The notes under the pieces are model-generated. The model saw only the letters and a program-made list of their open reading frames with translations. It searched no databases and was not told where the DNA came from. Of a stretch of 64,000 bases of DNA, positions 18,530 to 26,583 are shown piece after piece. Numbering within the stretch: the stretch's first letter is position 1; every line of letters begins with the position of its first letter. The stretch is taken from positions 1,736,001 to 1,800,000 of the forward strand of contig OZ220707.1 in assembly GCA_965116685.1 (NCBI GenBank), in the 5' to 3' direction. Position numbers and translations under genes: made by a program. This DNA is from Bin80 sp965116685. Its GTDB lineage: Bacteria > Bacteroidota > Rhodothermia > Rhodothermales > Bin80.

Positions 18530-19447
18530 ATGCGCACATCTCGCCGAAATTTTTTAAAGACGAGTGCTTTGGCTGCTGCCGCACTCCCCCTGTCCACCCA
18601 GGTTTGGGGCTCACCTCGGCCTCGGAAAGAACTGTTTAAGATTTCACTTGCTCAGTGGTCACTACATCGTTCCATTTTCGCTGAAAAAATTGATAACCTG
18701 GACTTTGCCTCTGTTGCGGCGGAGAATGGGATTTTGGGACTGGAATATGTGAATCAATTTTTTATGGAGAAGGCGGAGGACACCGACTATCTGAATGAGA
18801 TGAAAATGCGCGCGGAGGATGTAGGGGCAACAAGCATTCTTATCATGTGTGACCGTGAAGGAAATTTAGGAGATCCTGATGCCAAGCTGCGGCGCGAGTC
18901 TGTGGAACGACACTTTAAGTGGGTGACTGCCGCAAAACACTTGGGATGCCATTCAATTCGGGTCAACGGTTACAGCGAAGGAAGCTATGATGAGCAAATG
19001 AAACTGGTTGCGGACGGTCTACACCAGCTTTGCAATTTTGGGGATGAGCACGGCTTGCATGTAATTATTGAGAACCACGGTGGCTATTCGAGTAATGGGA
19101 AGTGGCTTGCGGGCACGATTGAAATGGCCGACCACCCGCGCGCCGGTACACTCCCTGACTTTGGGAATTTCCGGGTTGACGGGGAGACCACCTATGATTC
19201 GTACCGCGGGGTGGAAGAGCTCATGCCGTATGCAACCGGAGTGAGTGTGAAACCCAATGTGTACGATGATGACGGCAATTCCAGCCCTCTGGACTATGAA
19301 CGCATGATGCGGATTGTTCTGGCGGCTGGCTACAATGGGTACTGTGGGATTGAGCATGGCCCTGAGGATCGTGAGATTGAAGGAATCCTCGAAGTAAAGG
19401 CCGCACTGGAAGCTGCGCACGAAACACTTGCAGATGAAATCGAATAG
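18530..19447 (+). CDS. Tat-exported sugar phosphate isomerase/epimerase-like TIM barrel (305 aa)
   Basis: A twin-arginine leader (TSRRNFLKTSALAAAAL) precedes a xylose-isomerase-like/AP-endonuclease-2 TIM barrel. Visible metal-ligand segments are HVIIENHGG (Glu), LPDFGNF (Asp), GVSVKPN and YCGIEHG (Glu). Such proteins epimerise or isomerise sugars, and Tat-exported members occur next to DUF1080 and Gfo/Idh/MocA genes. The gene lies 24 bases after the ThuA/dehydrogenase gene and is probably the last of this operon. In the usual VKAK-containing members a Lys replaces the Asn of VKPN, so substrate use may differ. The substrate is unknown. Confidence 0.85.
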   Translation: MRTSRRNFLKTSALAAAALPLSTQVWGSPRPRKELFKISLAQWSLHRSIFAEKIDNLDFASVAAENGILGLEYVNQFFMEKAEDTDYLNEMKMRAEDVGATSILIMCDREGNLGDPDAKLRRESVERHFKWVTAAKHLGCHSIRVNGYSEGSYDEQMKLVADGLHQLCNFGDEHGLHVIIENHGGYSSNGKWLAGTIEMADHPRAGTLPDFGNFRVDGETTYDSYRGVEELMPYATGVSVKPNVYDDDGNSSPLDYERMMRIVLAAGYNGYCGIEHGPEDREIEGILEVKAALEAAHETLADEIE

Positions 19448-19589
19448 CGAGCCCCGATAGAGGCCCTCACTCAAGAGCACATTACTCATAGATTGATAGC
19501 AGAAACGATTGGGGGCAGATTGCAGGAATAAGCTGAGAAGCCACCTCTATATAGATGGTTTGTTCAGTTGTTTGGGGTGCTCAGGAATC

Positions 19590-20045
19590 TCAAGTCCTTT
19601 CTGGCGTGCGCTCAATCCAGATCGTTACCGGTCCATCGTTTACCAGAGAAACCTGCATGGATGCACCGAAGCTGCCGCAGGCAATGGGGCGTCCCAGTTC
19701 GCTTGAGAGTTTACGCTTAACATACTCATACAGAGGTTGGGCAACTTCTGGGCGAGCAGCTTCTATGAATGAGGGTCGATGCCCTTTTGTGGCATTTCCA
19801 TAGAGTGTGAATTGAGATACAAGGAGTACGTCTGCGTCAATATCCCGAGCGGATAGATTCATTTGTCCGGCATCGTCCGGGAAAATGCGGAGGCGTGTAC
19901 ACTTGCGTGCCAGCCAATCTGCCTCTGATTGACCATCCTGTGAATGGATTCCCAGGAAGATGAGCAGGCCCTGGCCGATGCGGCCAACCGTAACACCCTC
20001 TACGGTGACTGAAGCTTTTCGGACGCGTTGTACAAGAGCAATCAT
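19590..20045 (-). CDS. dtd: D-aminoacyl-tRNA deacylase
   Basis: This 151-aa protein removes D-amino acids mischarged on tRNA (for example D-Tyr). The family signatures are MIALVQRVRKASVTVEG at the start, LLVSQFTLYGNATKGHRPSF with the SQFT catalytic motif (about residues 77-80), and the Gly-Pro motif VNDGPVTIW near the C-terminus. The start at 20045 matches the family N-terminus; a longer open frame upstream only overlaps the preceding gene. It lies five bases after rdgB, so the two form a short proofreading operon. Confidence 0.95.
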   Translation of the reverse strand: MIALVQRVRKASVTVEGVTVGRIGQGLLIFLGIHSQDGQSEADWLARKCTRLRIFPDDAGQMNLSARDIDADVLLVSQFTLYGNATKGHRPSFIEAARPEVAQPLYEYVKRKLSSELGRPIACGSFGASMQVSLVNDGPVTIWIERTPERT

Positions 20046-20050
20046 CCAGC

Positions 20051-20650
20051 CTACAGTTTGCTGATAAAATTCACCAACCTTGTTGCCCCCTGCGCCCGAT
20101 GGCTGATTCTGTTTTTCTCTTCTCTGGATAGCTGCGCAAGGCTGACATCGAACCCATCTGGAATAAAGATTGACTCGTAGCCAAAGCCTCGGGTAGACAG
20201 GGCAGACCGTGCAATACATCCATTGAGATGTCCTTCAAAGTAATGAAGGCCTTCAGGATGTGCCAGGGCCAGTATGGTAATAAACCGGGCCGTGCGATCT
20301 GACTTATTGGCGAGTAGCTCAAGCACCAGAGTACGGTTCGCTTTCGCGTCAGCCTGTTCACCCGCAAAGCGGGCCGAGTGTACGCCGGGGCGCCCGTCCA
20401 GTGCATCGATATAAAGACCCGTATCATCCCCAAGTGCCCAAAACCCAGTATGTTTTTGAGCACTCAAAGCTTTCAGTGCTGCATTTCCTTTGAGAGTGGG
20501 AGCGGTCTCATCGACTGGAAGAGTATCTGGAAAAGCAGATAAATCAAGGATCTCAAAAGGTGCAGAAGCCAGCAGCAGTTTCAATTCGACTGCCTTGTGA
20601 GCATTCCGCGTAGCCAAAACTAACCGTGGAGGAGAGCAAGCGGGCACCAT
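20051..20650 (-). CDS. rdgB: XTP/dITP diphosphatase (HAM1/RdgB family, 199 aa)
   Basis: The enzyme hydrolyses non-canonical purine nucleotides (XTP, dITP, ITP) to monophosphates and prevents their incorporation into DNA. Family motifs are LVLATRNAHKAVELK (phosphate-binding SxNxxK-type start, here TRNAHK), TLKGNAALKA, ALGDDTGLYIDALDGRPGVHSARFAG and the C-terminal GFGYESIFIPDG. A DUF-like nine-residue leader MVPACSPPR precedes the motif. Cytoplasmic. It is followed directly by dtd on the same strand. Housekeeping and not part of the glycan modules on either side. Confidence 0.95.
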   Translation of the reverse strand: MVPACSPPRLVLATRNAHKAVELKLLLASAPFEILDLSAFPDTLPVDETAPTLKGNAALKALSAQKHTGFWALGDDTGLYIDALDGRPGVHSARFAGEQADAKANRTLVLELLANKSDRTARFITILALAHPEGLHYFEGHLNGCIARSALSTRGFGYESIFIPDGFDVSLAQLSREEKNRISHRAQGATRLVNFISKL

Positions 20651-20759
20651 ATTTATGAATGACCCAGATTATACAGTCGCAACCCGTTCAGAAATACCAC
20701 AAACCCAACTCTTTAGCCTCACAGAACGCGTACCCACGATTTTTTCTGTTGCGACCGGG

Positions 20760-22088
20760 TTAGTATGTTCTGAAATTTTGCCCATCCCAGGCGACCGTCC
20801 TCTCTTTTTCAATCGAAGCATTGATCATGTGTGCACATGCAGCAGCGTGATGCCCAACCTCTGCATCTTCCTTCGTAGCACTACCATCGCGAATCGCGTC
20901 GAGCCATTCTCGAATATGTACATGCATGGAAGATTCTCCCTCTGAATAGTAGACTTCTTCGCCAGCGACCGTCGCCTGAGGGCGACTGGAAGGCATTTCT
21001 TCGTGGCGAATTTCAGGATCGGCAATGTACGCATCAGCCATGGCCTCCGGCCAACTTTCAGTGATCCAGCTATTGCTCTCATTGACCCGCTCGGGAATAA
21101 AGCGAAGCCCACCCCCAAACACCAGGGATCCTTCCGTTCCCAGGATTCGCATGCCGCCTGAATTCCCTCCCTGATTGTTAAACGTCCCACTGAGATTCAC
21201 CATAAAGCCATCTGGATACTTCAGTGATGCATTGATCGTATCCGGCACATCCCGGGAACGGGTCCACCGATACAAATCCCCCATGGCCATCACAAGTTCG
21301 GGGATTTTGGCATCCATCACATAGTTGATCGTAGTGCATGTGTGGACATACAGATCCGTGGAAAGACCGCCCGAGTAATCTTTGTAGCACCGCCAGCGAA
21401 AGAACCGTTCAGGACTGTACGGCCGCTTGGGAGCAGAGCCGAGGAATAAATCCCAGTCTACCGTTTCAGGGGAAGCGTCTGGAGGGATCGGGTAAATCCA
21501 TGCACCCGAGGCAGTATTCCGGTTGGTGCTTGCACGAATCATTGTGACCTGGCCAAGCTTTCCCTCCTGAATCATTTGACGTGCCTTTTGAACCAGTACG
21601 CCATTCGGGCCGGGACTGCCCACCTGCACCGCAAGGTTATTCCTTCTCTGTGCCTCAATAATATCTGCTCCCTCTTTGATGGAGTAGGTCATAGGCTTTT
21701 CTATGTACGCGTGCTTGCCTGCATTCAACGAGTCAACCGAGTGCTGGTAATGCCAGTGATCCGGGCTGGAAATCACGACCGCATCAATGTCATCCCGGGA
21801 AATGATTTCTCTGTAGTCTGCCATTGTATCGGCCCGACCATCCGTACGATTCTTGATCCGCTCCAGGCGGCCGGTATAGGCATCGCAGGCGGCCACGATT
21901 TCAACCTCGGGAAATGCTTTGAGAGACTCAACCAACCCATGTGCCCTGGCACCCGCACCGATCATACCGATTGTAATACGGTCGCTCGGAGCAACAAAAG
22001 ATGGTCGGGCTCCCACCGCAAGCCCGGCAGTGCCAATTGCGCTGGAACGCATAAAATCTCGTCTGGAAACTAAAAAACGCTGTGCCAT
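20760..22088 (-). CDS. Tat-exported Gfo/Idh/MocA oxidoreductase (442 aa)
   Basis: A twin-arginine leader (SRRDFMRSSAIGTAGLAVG) is followed by the dinucleotide motif IGMIGAGARAHG, the strand VVISSPDHWH and the EKPMTYS loop. The length and the C-terminal extension match the exported group (often called oxidoreductase with GFO_IDH_MocA_C). These enzymes carry tightly bound NAD and act in the periplasm, and members near DUF1080 genes oxidise glycosides at C3. It is the second gene of a minus-strand set after the CBM9-like and DUF1080 genes, with 18 bases to the DUF1080 stop, so they are probably co-transcribed. Confidence 0.92.
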   Translation of the reverse strand: MAQRFLVSRRDFMRSSAIGTAGLAVGARPSFVAPSDRITIGMIGAGARAHGLVESLKAFPEVEIVAACDAYTGRLERIKNRTDGRADTMADYREIISRDDIDAVVISSPDHWHYQHSVDSLNAGKHAYIEKPMTYSIKEGADIIEAQRRNNLAVQVGSPGPNGVLVQKARQMIQEGKLGQVTMIRASTNRNTASGAWIYPIPPDASPETVDWDLFLGSAPKRPYSPERFFRWRCYKDYSGGLSTDLYVHTCTTINYVMDAKIPELVMAMGDLYRWTRSRDVPDTINASLKYPDGFMVNLSGTFNNQGGNSGGMRILGTEGSLVFGGGLRFIPERVNESNSWITESWPEAMADAYIADPEIRHEEMPSSRPQATVAGEEVYYSEGESSMHVHIREWLDAIRDGSATKEDAEVGHHAAACAHMINASIEKERTVAWDGQNFRTY

Positions 22089-22106
22089 AGTTGATAAAGG
22101 ATACGG

Positions 22107-23105
22107 TTACAAGATTGGAGTTAAGACAAGGCTTCGGTACAGAACACGGCCATGATCCCCTTGAAGATAAATGGGCCCCGGTGCAGCTTCATCCGCCGTC
22201 ATCGCCCCGCCCGTTACCCCGAGAACCGGCTGATTGTCAATAATTGTGGTGCCATTCAAAATGACCGTGAGATGACGCTGATAGAGTGTAATATCCATAG
22301 ACTGCCATTCGCCCGCTGGCTTTTCCACAGTGGCCGTCGGCTGAATTCTACTGTAGAGTGCCCCCATGTGATGGCTGTCCGCATCCATCCCATAGGTGTC
22401 CGCCACCTGGACTTCATAGATCCCCCGAAGATAGACACCGCTGTTGCTACCTTCTGGAACATTTACCTCCAAGGTGAGGCGAAAATCTTCGAACGTCGCA
22501 TCCGTGCGAAGATTCCCGTAACGGATATACTCACCGTCTTCAGGCTGCACCGGATCATTGACCAGCATGCCGTCCTCCGCCTTAAAACCATTCGCCTGCT
22601 CATCATTGATCAGACTCCACCCCGTGAGATCCGTGCCATTAAACAGCTCAATCGGATCGCCGTAGGTTGCCTGTGATCGGTCCGGCGCGGGCGGTAATTC
22701 CGGAATTCGCTCTGCCTCAAATTTGATGATCTGGCTACCGATCCCGGAATGATCCGGGAATTGAGCCTTGCCTGCCAGACGATCCCCGTCAGGCCGCAGT
22801 GTGAGCGTGTTCGTAAAGATGAGATTCCGCTGGCTCCCATCTTCTAAATCTCTATTAACGGTTTGTGTCCTTGTTATCGTCAATTGATCACCGGTGACGT
22901 TCGCACTGGCTACCGGAAGAACACTGCCACCGTACCAAAGCAGTGACGCATCTACGATGCCCTGGTCATGGGTGACCTCAAGCCAGCCCGCTCCTCCGGG
23001 TAAATGCAACGCCCACCGCCCCTCAAAGGAAGCAATATTATCCTGTGCGTTGGCTGAAAGCGTAAACAGAGCGAAGAAAGTTACAAGTAGGACTCTTGAA
23101 GACAT
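22107..23105 (-). CDS. secreted DUF1080 (3-keto-disaccharide hydrolase-like) protein (332 aa)
   Basis: The start at 23105 gives a clean Sec signal peptide (MSSRVLLVTFFALFTLSANA). About 110 residues form an N-terminal beta domain (EGRWALHLPGGAGWLEV, GDRLAGKAQF), and the DUF1080 jelly roll is at about 140-332 (ELFNGTDLTGW, SNSGVYLRGIYEVQVAD, PAGEWQSMDITL, GPIYLQGDHGRVLYRSL). The family cleaves 3-keto-glycosides made by Gfo/Idh/MocA enzymes, one of which is the next gene. The frame is open further upstream, but those residues carry no leader. The N-terminal domain resembles a lipocalin-like extension seen in some homologues. Confidence 0.9.
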   Translation of the reverse strand: MSSRVLLVTFFALFTLSANAQDNIASFEGRWALHLPGGAGWLEVTHDQGIVDASLLWYGGSVLPVASANVTGDQLTITRTQTVNRDLEDGSQRNLIFTNTLTLRPDGDRLAGKAQFPDHSGIGSQIIKFEAERIPELPPAPDRSQATYGDPIELFNGTDLTGWSLINDEQANGFKAEDGMLVNDPVQPEDGEYIRYGNLRTDATFEDFRLTLEVNVPEGSNSGVYLRGIYEVQVADTYGMDADSHHMGALYSRIQPTATVEKPAGEWQSMDITLYQRHLTVILNGTTIIDNQPVLGVTGGAMTADEAAPGPIYLQGDHGRVLYRSLVLTPIL

Positions 23106-23163
23106 AAGCGTTTCTCTAATTAGTGAAGATAGAATATGAATATAGTGAGAATCGGTCATACGA

Positions 23164-24009
23164 TTACTCGGCTCGCCGCTCAATAGGGGTTTGAGGGCCG
23201 GTGAGGATCATGCGGCCCCATGTAGCATCATCATCTCCGGTCCCGTAAATCATAAAATGTCCCCCATATGGCCCTCCATCCGGGTCACAGTGTACAATTT
23301 CCAGTCCATAGACATCTCCGACATTGGGGGGCGTCCAGCGCGAATCACTTTCCCCTAATGTAGGTGCCATTCTGACCCGCGCCTCCAGCACAAAATCCGC
23401 CTCTCCCGTTCCCCAAGGATTGAATTCAAAGGCATACGACACAGCCTCTGCCGGAATTGGTTCTTCCAGTTGCCGCTCCGTGGCAGTTCCATGGCGCCAC
23501 CATGCTCCATAGTCCGGCCGAGTTGCATCTGCAACAAAGCAGAACGCGTTGTCCCCATGTCCGAAATACTCCGGGGCCTCATCTCGAGGAGCCTCAATAA
23601 AGAAACAAATACTATCCCGCAAATACCACGCACGCGGCTCTTGTCCCGGAGCATCCACATCGTTGACATTATCCTTTACTTCGGCTCCGAAGTATAGATA
23701 CTCCGAATCCCATGCGACATAATAGCGAGCTTGGAGGTCATCTTCGGGATGTGGCTCATTACCATGGTCCGTAAGCCGGTTCCGCCGACCATCATCATAC
23801 CAGAACGTGTGACGGAGGCGATAAATGTCCCAAACACCGTCTGTGAACGCCAAATCCTTCCACTCAGACAATTGCCCGTCTATCTCGGGGGCTATTTCCA
23901 GTTGTGGAACCAGAAGTTTGACCGTTTCTGTTGGGCGCGGAGCATCTTGGCCGACTGCTAAATACACCGGAGCGATCACTAGAAAAAAGCATGCTATACG
24001 TTTAACCAT
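23164..24009 (-). CDS. secreted CBM9-like carbohydrate-binding protein (281 aa)
   Basis: A Sec leader (MVKRIACFFLVIAPVYLAVG) is followed by a beta-sandwich with the hallmarks of the CBM9/DOMON-like sugar-binding family: EIDGQLSEWKD, ARYYVAWDSEYLYFGAEVKDN, DSICFFIEAPRD and the late VLEARVRM. No catalytic motif was found. It is the first gene of a minus-strand set with the DUF1080 and Gfo/Idh/MocA genes and may capture the glycan that they process. The presence of a Trp-rich patch (DYGAWWRHG) fits sugar stacking. Confidence 0.82.
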   Translation of the reverse strand: MVKRIACFFLVIAPVYLAVGQDAPRPTETVKLLVPQLEIAPEIDGQLSEWKDLAFTDGVWDIYRLRHTFWYDDGRRNRLTDHGNEPHPEDDLQARYYVAWDSEYLYFGAEVKDNVNDVDAPGQEPRAWYLRDSICFFIEAPRDEAPEYFGHGDNAFCFVADATRPDYGAWWRHGTATERQLEEPIPAEAVSYAFEFNPWGTGEADFVLEARVRMAPTLGESDSRWTPPNVGDVYGLEIVHCDPDGGPYGGHFMIYGTGDDDATWGRMILTGPQTPIERRAE

Positions 24010-24281
24010 GATTAATAAAAATTTAGTTGCCTAAAGTTAGCGGTTCCGGGAATACTATGCACGGACATTCTTTCTCCGCCCGAATATCAGGGAATCACAC
24101 GATTAAACATAATGGGCATGAATAAATGGAGTGAACGAATTGGAACCACACCTACGATATCGTGTTCGAAAGTCTAGGTGCTTACACATTTGATTCCATC
24201 AATATGCATCCTCCTTTCCAGACTAATCTCAAGTAAGATCCATACACTTATTGGATTCGCGCGCTTGAAGTAACTTGATTC
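24010..24281. other. divergent intergenic region with a hairpin
   Basis: AT-rich DNA between the CBM9-like gene and the DUF4365 gene. A 6-bp stem CACCTA (24149-24154) pairs with TAGGTG (24175-24180); its loop contains the palindrome CGATATCG. It may be an operator or a structured leader for either gene. No open frame of interest is present. Confidence 0.3.
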
Positions 24282-24782
24282 ATGACGGGAACCCTTCTCA
24301 CAGAACCGGATCAAAAGGAGAGATTGTCTCGGGTATATGTAATGGCACTTGCAGCACGGGCTGGTTATCTGACTTCGGTACCCGAGCCTGACCGAGATAG
24401 TGTTGATCTTCGAATCCAAGCAGGGGGAAACTATCGTCCCGCACTTGATCTACAACTGAAAGCAACAACAGTAATACCCGAAAATCAAGGAGATTCTCTT
24501 CCTTTTCGGTTGCCGATGAAGAATTACCGCGATCTCAGAGATAAGACCCAGACACCCCGATTGCTCGTGATTCTGGAGCTACCAAAGGACAAGGAACAGT
24601 GGATGTTGGTCACTGACCAAGAACTTGTGCTCCGCCGCCGAGCCTATTGGCTCAGTCTACAGCAGGACTACGAGGAGATCAGTGATCAAGAAACCGTTAC
24701 CATTCACATCCCTACAGAAAACGTATTGGATGTTCAATCTCTGCAACATCTCATGGAAAAATCCAGGACGGGGGAAATCTAA
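24282..24782 (+). CDS. DUF4365-family protein, nuclease-like fold suspected (166 aa)
   Basis: DUF4365 proteins are short, of unknown role, and common in accessory and defence-like loci. The conserved part here is D-S-V-D-L-R-I (about 40-46) then A-L-D-L-Q-L-K-A-T (about 54-62). A pattern of D...(D/E/Q)xK like this is seen in PD-(D/E)XK nucleases, and the Q-L-K here would be the final part. The start ATG at 24282 gives a typical N-terminus. The stop overlaps the next gene's start by one base, so the two are translationally coupled and likely act together. Nuclease activity is an inference. Confidence 0.7.
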   Translation: MTGTLLTEPDQKERLSRVYVMALAARAGYLTSVPEPDRDSVDLRIQAGGNYRPALDLQLKATTVIPENQGDSLPFRLPMKNYRDLRDKTQTPRLLVILELPKDKEQWMLVTDQELVLRRRAYWLSLQQDYEEISDQETVTIHIPTENVLDVQSLQHLMEKSRTGEI

Positions 24783-25915
24783 TGAGAAATAGTGTTCGCG
24801 ATCGCAACGCGTTACTGGCGGTGTCGCCCATAGCCCTTTCTAGTTACGCACGTGCCGCTGGCTGGACACAGCATGGCACTTACCGTGTACACTCAGATAT
24901 ATACGTCAGCGAAGACAGGCCGGAGATTATTGTCCCTCGGACAGACCATTTGGGAGATTATGCAAGTGTAGTCGCTGAATTGATCAAAATATTCGCTGAG
25001 GTTGGACGCCAGGATGAAATCAGTGTGTATCGTTCGCTCGTGACGGCAGACCGCGATGTCGTCCGCCTGCGTGTCGAAGAAAGTGAAGAGGGTAGCGTGA
25101 AACTGAACGAGGGAGTGGACCTTATTCAAGGAGCCCGAGATCTACTCCTGGCAACTGCATGCTCCCTCGATAAATCTAAGGCAGTCTACCGAGCCGGAGC
25201 GAATCTTAGCGCGAAAGATCTAGTATCCAGGATCCGTTTGGGGCAGACTGACCGAGGGAGCTTTGTGGTGACCCTTCTAACACCGGTAATACCGCCTCCG
25301 GTCCCAGTACTGTTTTCAGATGAATCAGACCAGGACGCACCTATTGAACGGCGTCTAACGACCCGCTTGATTGAGGCTTTGACAGCTGTGCGTGAAGCCG
25401 CCGAACAGACAGCCTCAGGAGATGAAAAAGCCTTTGTTGGTACCATGAAAAGCGGCGTGAGTGCGAACCTTTGTGAGGCTTTAGATAAGATCATTAGCTC
25501 TTTTTCAACCCTAGATGTGAATGTATCCTGGGCCCGAATTCGGCCGAACACGGTGCCGAATTGTACCGTACGCTTCGGCAACAAGGATGCGCCTTTATTG
25601 CGACAAGTCGCCCATGCGTTCCGAGAGCGTGCTCCGCAGCCCGATATTCATCTGTTAGGGTTTGTCCAACTACTGAAACGCGGAGAGGAGGAAGAGGACG
25701 GAACAATCCGACTGAGCACTTTCGTTGATGAGCAACAGATGTCAGTTACAGCATTATTGGAGCGTCAGGATTACGAACAAGCGGTTCAGGCTCACAAGGA
25801 CCAAGCAATGGTCATGCTTTCTGGTGACCTTGAACGCCGGGGACAACGGTGGTGGTTGTTGGACCCGCACTTACAACGTGTGCCTCGGAAAGAAGAGTTT
25901 AACCTCAATGATTAA
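24782..25915 (+). CDS. unknown protein coupled to DUF4365 (377 aa)
   Basis: I do not recognise a named domain. The protein is soluble, acidic and without a leader. Its N-terminal part (about 1-110) mentions a repeated valine-rich beta pattern (IIVPRTDHLGDYASVVAELIKIFAE), the middle is a long helix (about 195-225; LTTRLIEALTAVREAAEQ), and the C-terminal part has WARIRPNTVPNCTVRFG and LERQDYEQAVQAHKDQAMVMLSGDLERRGQRWWLLDP. Start overlaps the stop of the DUF4365 gene (TAATG). The WWLLDP end with a preceding GDLERRG looks like a substrate- or partner-binding element, but this is only a description. Confidence 0.7.
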   Translation: MRNSVRDRNALLAVSPIALSSYARAAGWTQHGTYRVHSDIYVSEDRPEIIVPRTDHLGDYASVVAELIKIFAEVGRQDEISVYRSLVTADRDVVRLRVEESEEGSVKLNEGVDLIQGARDLLLATACSLDKSKAVYRAGANLSAKDLVSRIRLGQTDRGSFVVTLLTPVIPPPVPVLFSDESDQDAPIERRLTTRLIEALTAVREAAEQTASGDEKAFVGTMKSGVSANLCEALDKIISSFSTLDVNVSWARIRPNTVPNCTVRFGNKDAPLLRQVAHAFRERAPQPDIHLLGFVQLLKRGEEEEDGTIRLSTFVDEQQMSVTALLERQDYEQAVQAHKDQAMVMLSGDLERRGQRWWLLDPHLQRVPRKEEFNLND

Positions 25916-26059
25916 TCTCTCCAATGGATGACCTCGAAAAGGGGGTATCCAAATTAGTGGTCAGCCTTGTGGCATAGACCAGAGTCATCGTCCATTTCGG
26001 GCGGCGGGATAGCCTTATCCTCAAAGGTATGTGAGGCCGGTTGAACACGCTATAATTGG

Positions 26060-26506
26060 TCAAAAACGAATATAGCCCCCCAACTGGAATAGGGTAAGCA
26101 GATCGTCGGATACATTTCCAAAATGGACAGAGAGACGCGCTCCATAACGACCACCAAATAACAGACCCGCCCCGAAGGTCGGAGAAACATCACCGCCATC
26201 ATACTCAAGTCCACTCCTTAATTCCGGTCGTACCGTCCAGTCAGAGGACCCCAGTCGAACGGAGGCTCCGATCCGATTTGCAGAACCTGTGAGGTCTTGA
26301 CACCGGTAGTTTTCCACCATACCATAGAGCGATACCGGACCTACGACCTCCCCGCTGACCCTTATGTATTGCCCAGGGCAGGCATCCCCACCCCCACCAA
26401 CAAGCCCCGCTTCGAATGTGAATTGTCCGGGCGACTCCTGCGCCAACAGCTGTGCGGGAGCAAGTAAAAAACAAATCGTCAGCAGTTTCCAACTCTCAAC
26501 TTTCAT
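26060..26506 (-). CDS. small secreted, probably outer-membrane beta-barrel protein (148 aa)
   Basis: A Sec leader ends near AQLLAQES (about residue 23). The mature part alternates polar and hydrophobic residues in short strands, is Gly-rich (FEAGLVGGGGDA, GAGLLFGGRYGARLSV) and ends in GGYIRF, with a terminal Phe as in outer-membrane barrels. Two Cys (about residues 43 and 69) could form a disulfide. Too short for a complete barrel larger than about eight strands. No specific family was recognised. It converges on the DUF4365 pair. Confidence 0.6.
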   Translation of the reverse strand: MKVESWKLLTICFLLAPAQLLAQESPGQFTFEAGLVGGGGDACPGQYIRVSGEVVGPVSLYGMVENYRCQDLTGSANRIGASVRLGSSDWTVRPELRSGLEYDGGDVSPTFGAGLLFGGRYGARLSVHFGNVSDDLLTLFQLGGYIRF

Positions 26507-26583
26507 TTGAATGCGGGTTATAGCGAATTAGGGTTTTAATGTATCTCCTAGACTTAAAAGCTGTTCCAAAATTAGTTCTATCG

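Noticed and set aside
24149..24180. A tRNA-like fold upstream of DUF4365
   Set aside because: There is a GTTCGA stretch and a 6-bp stem, but no acceptor stem, anticodon arm or CCA end in register.
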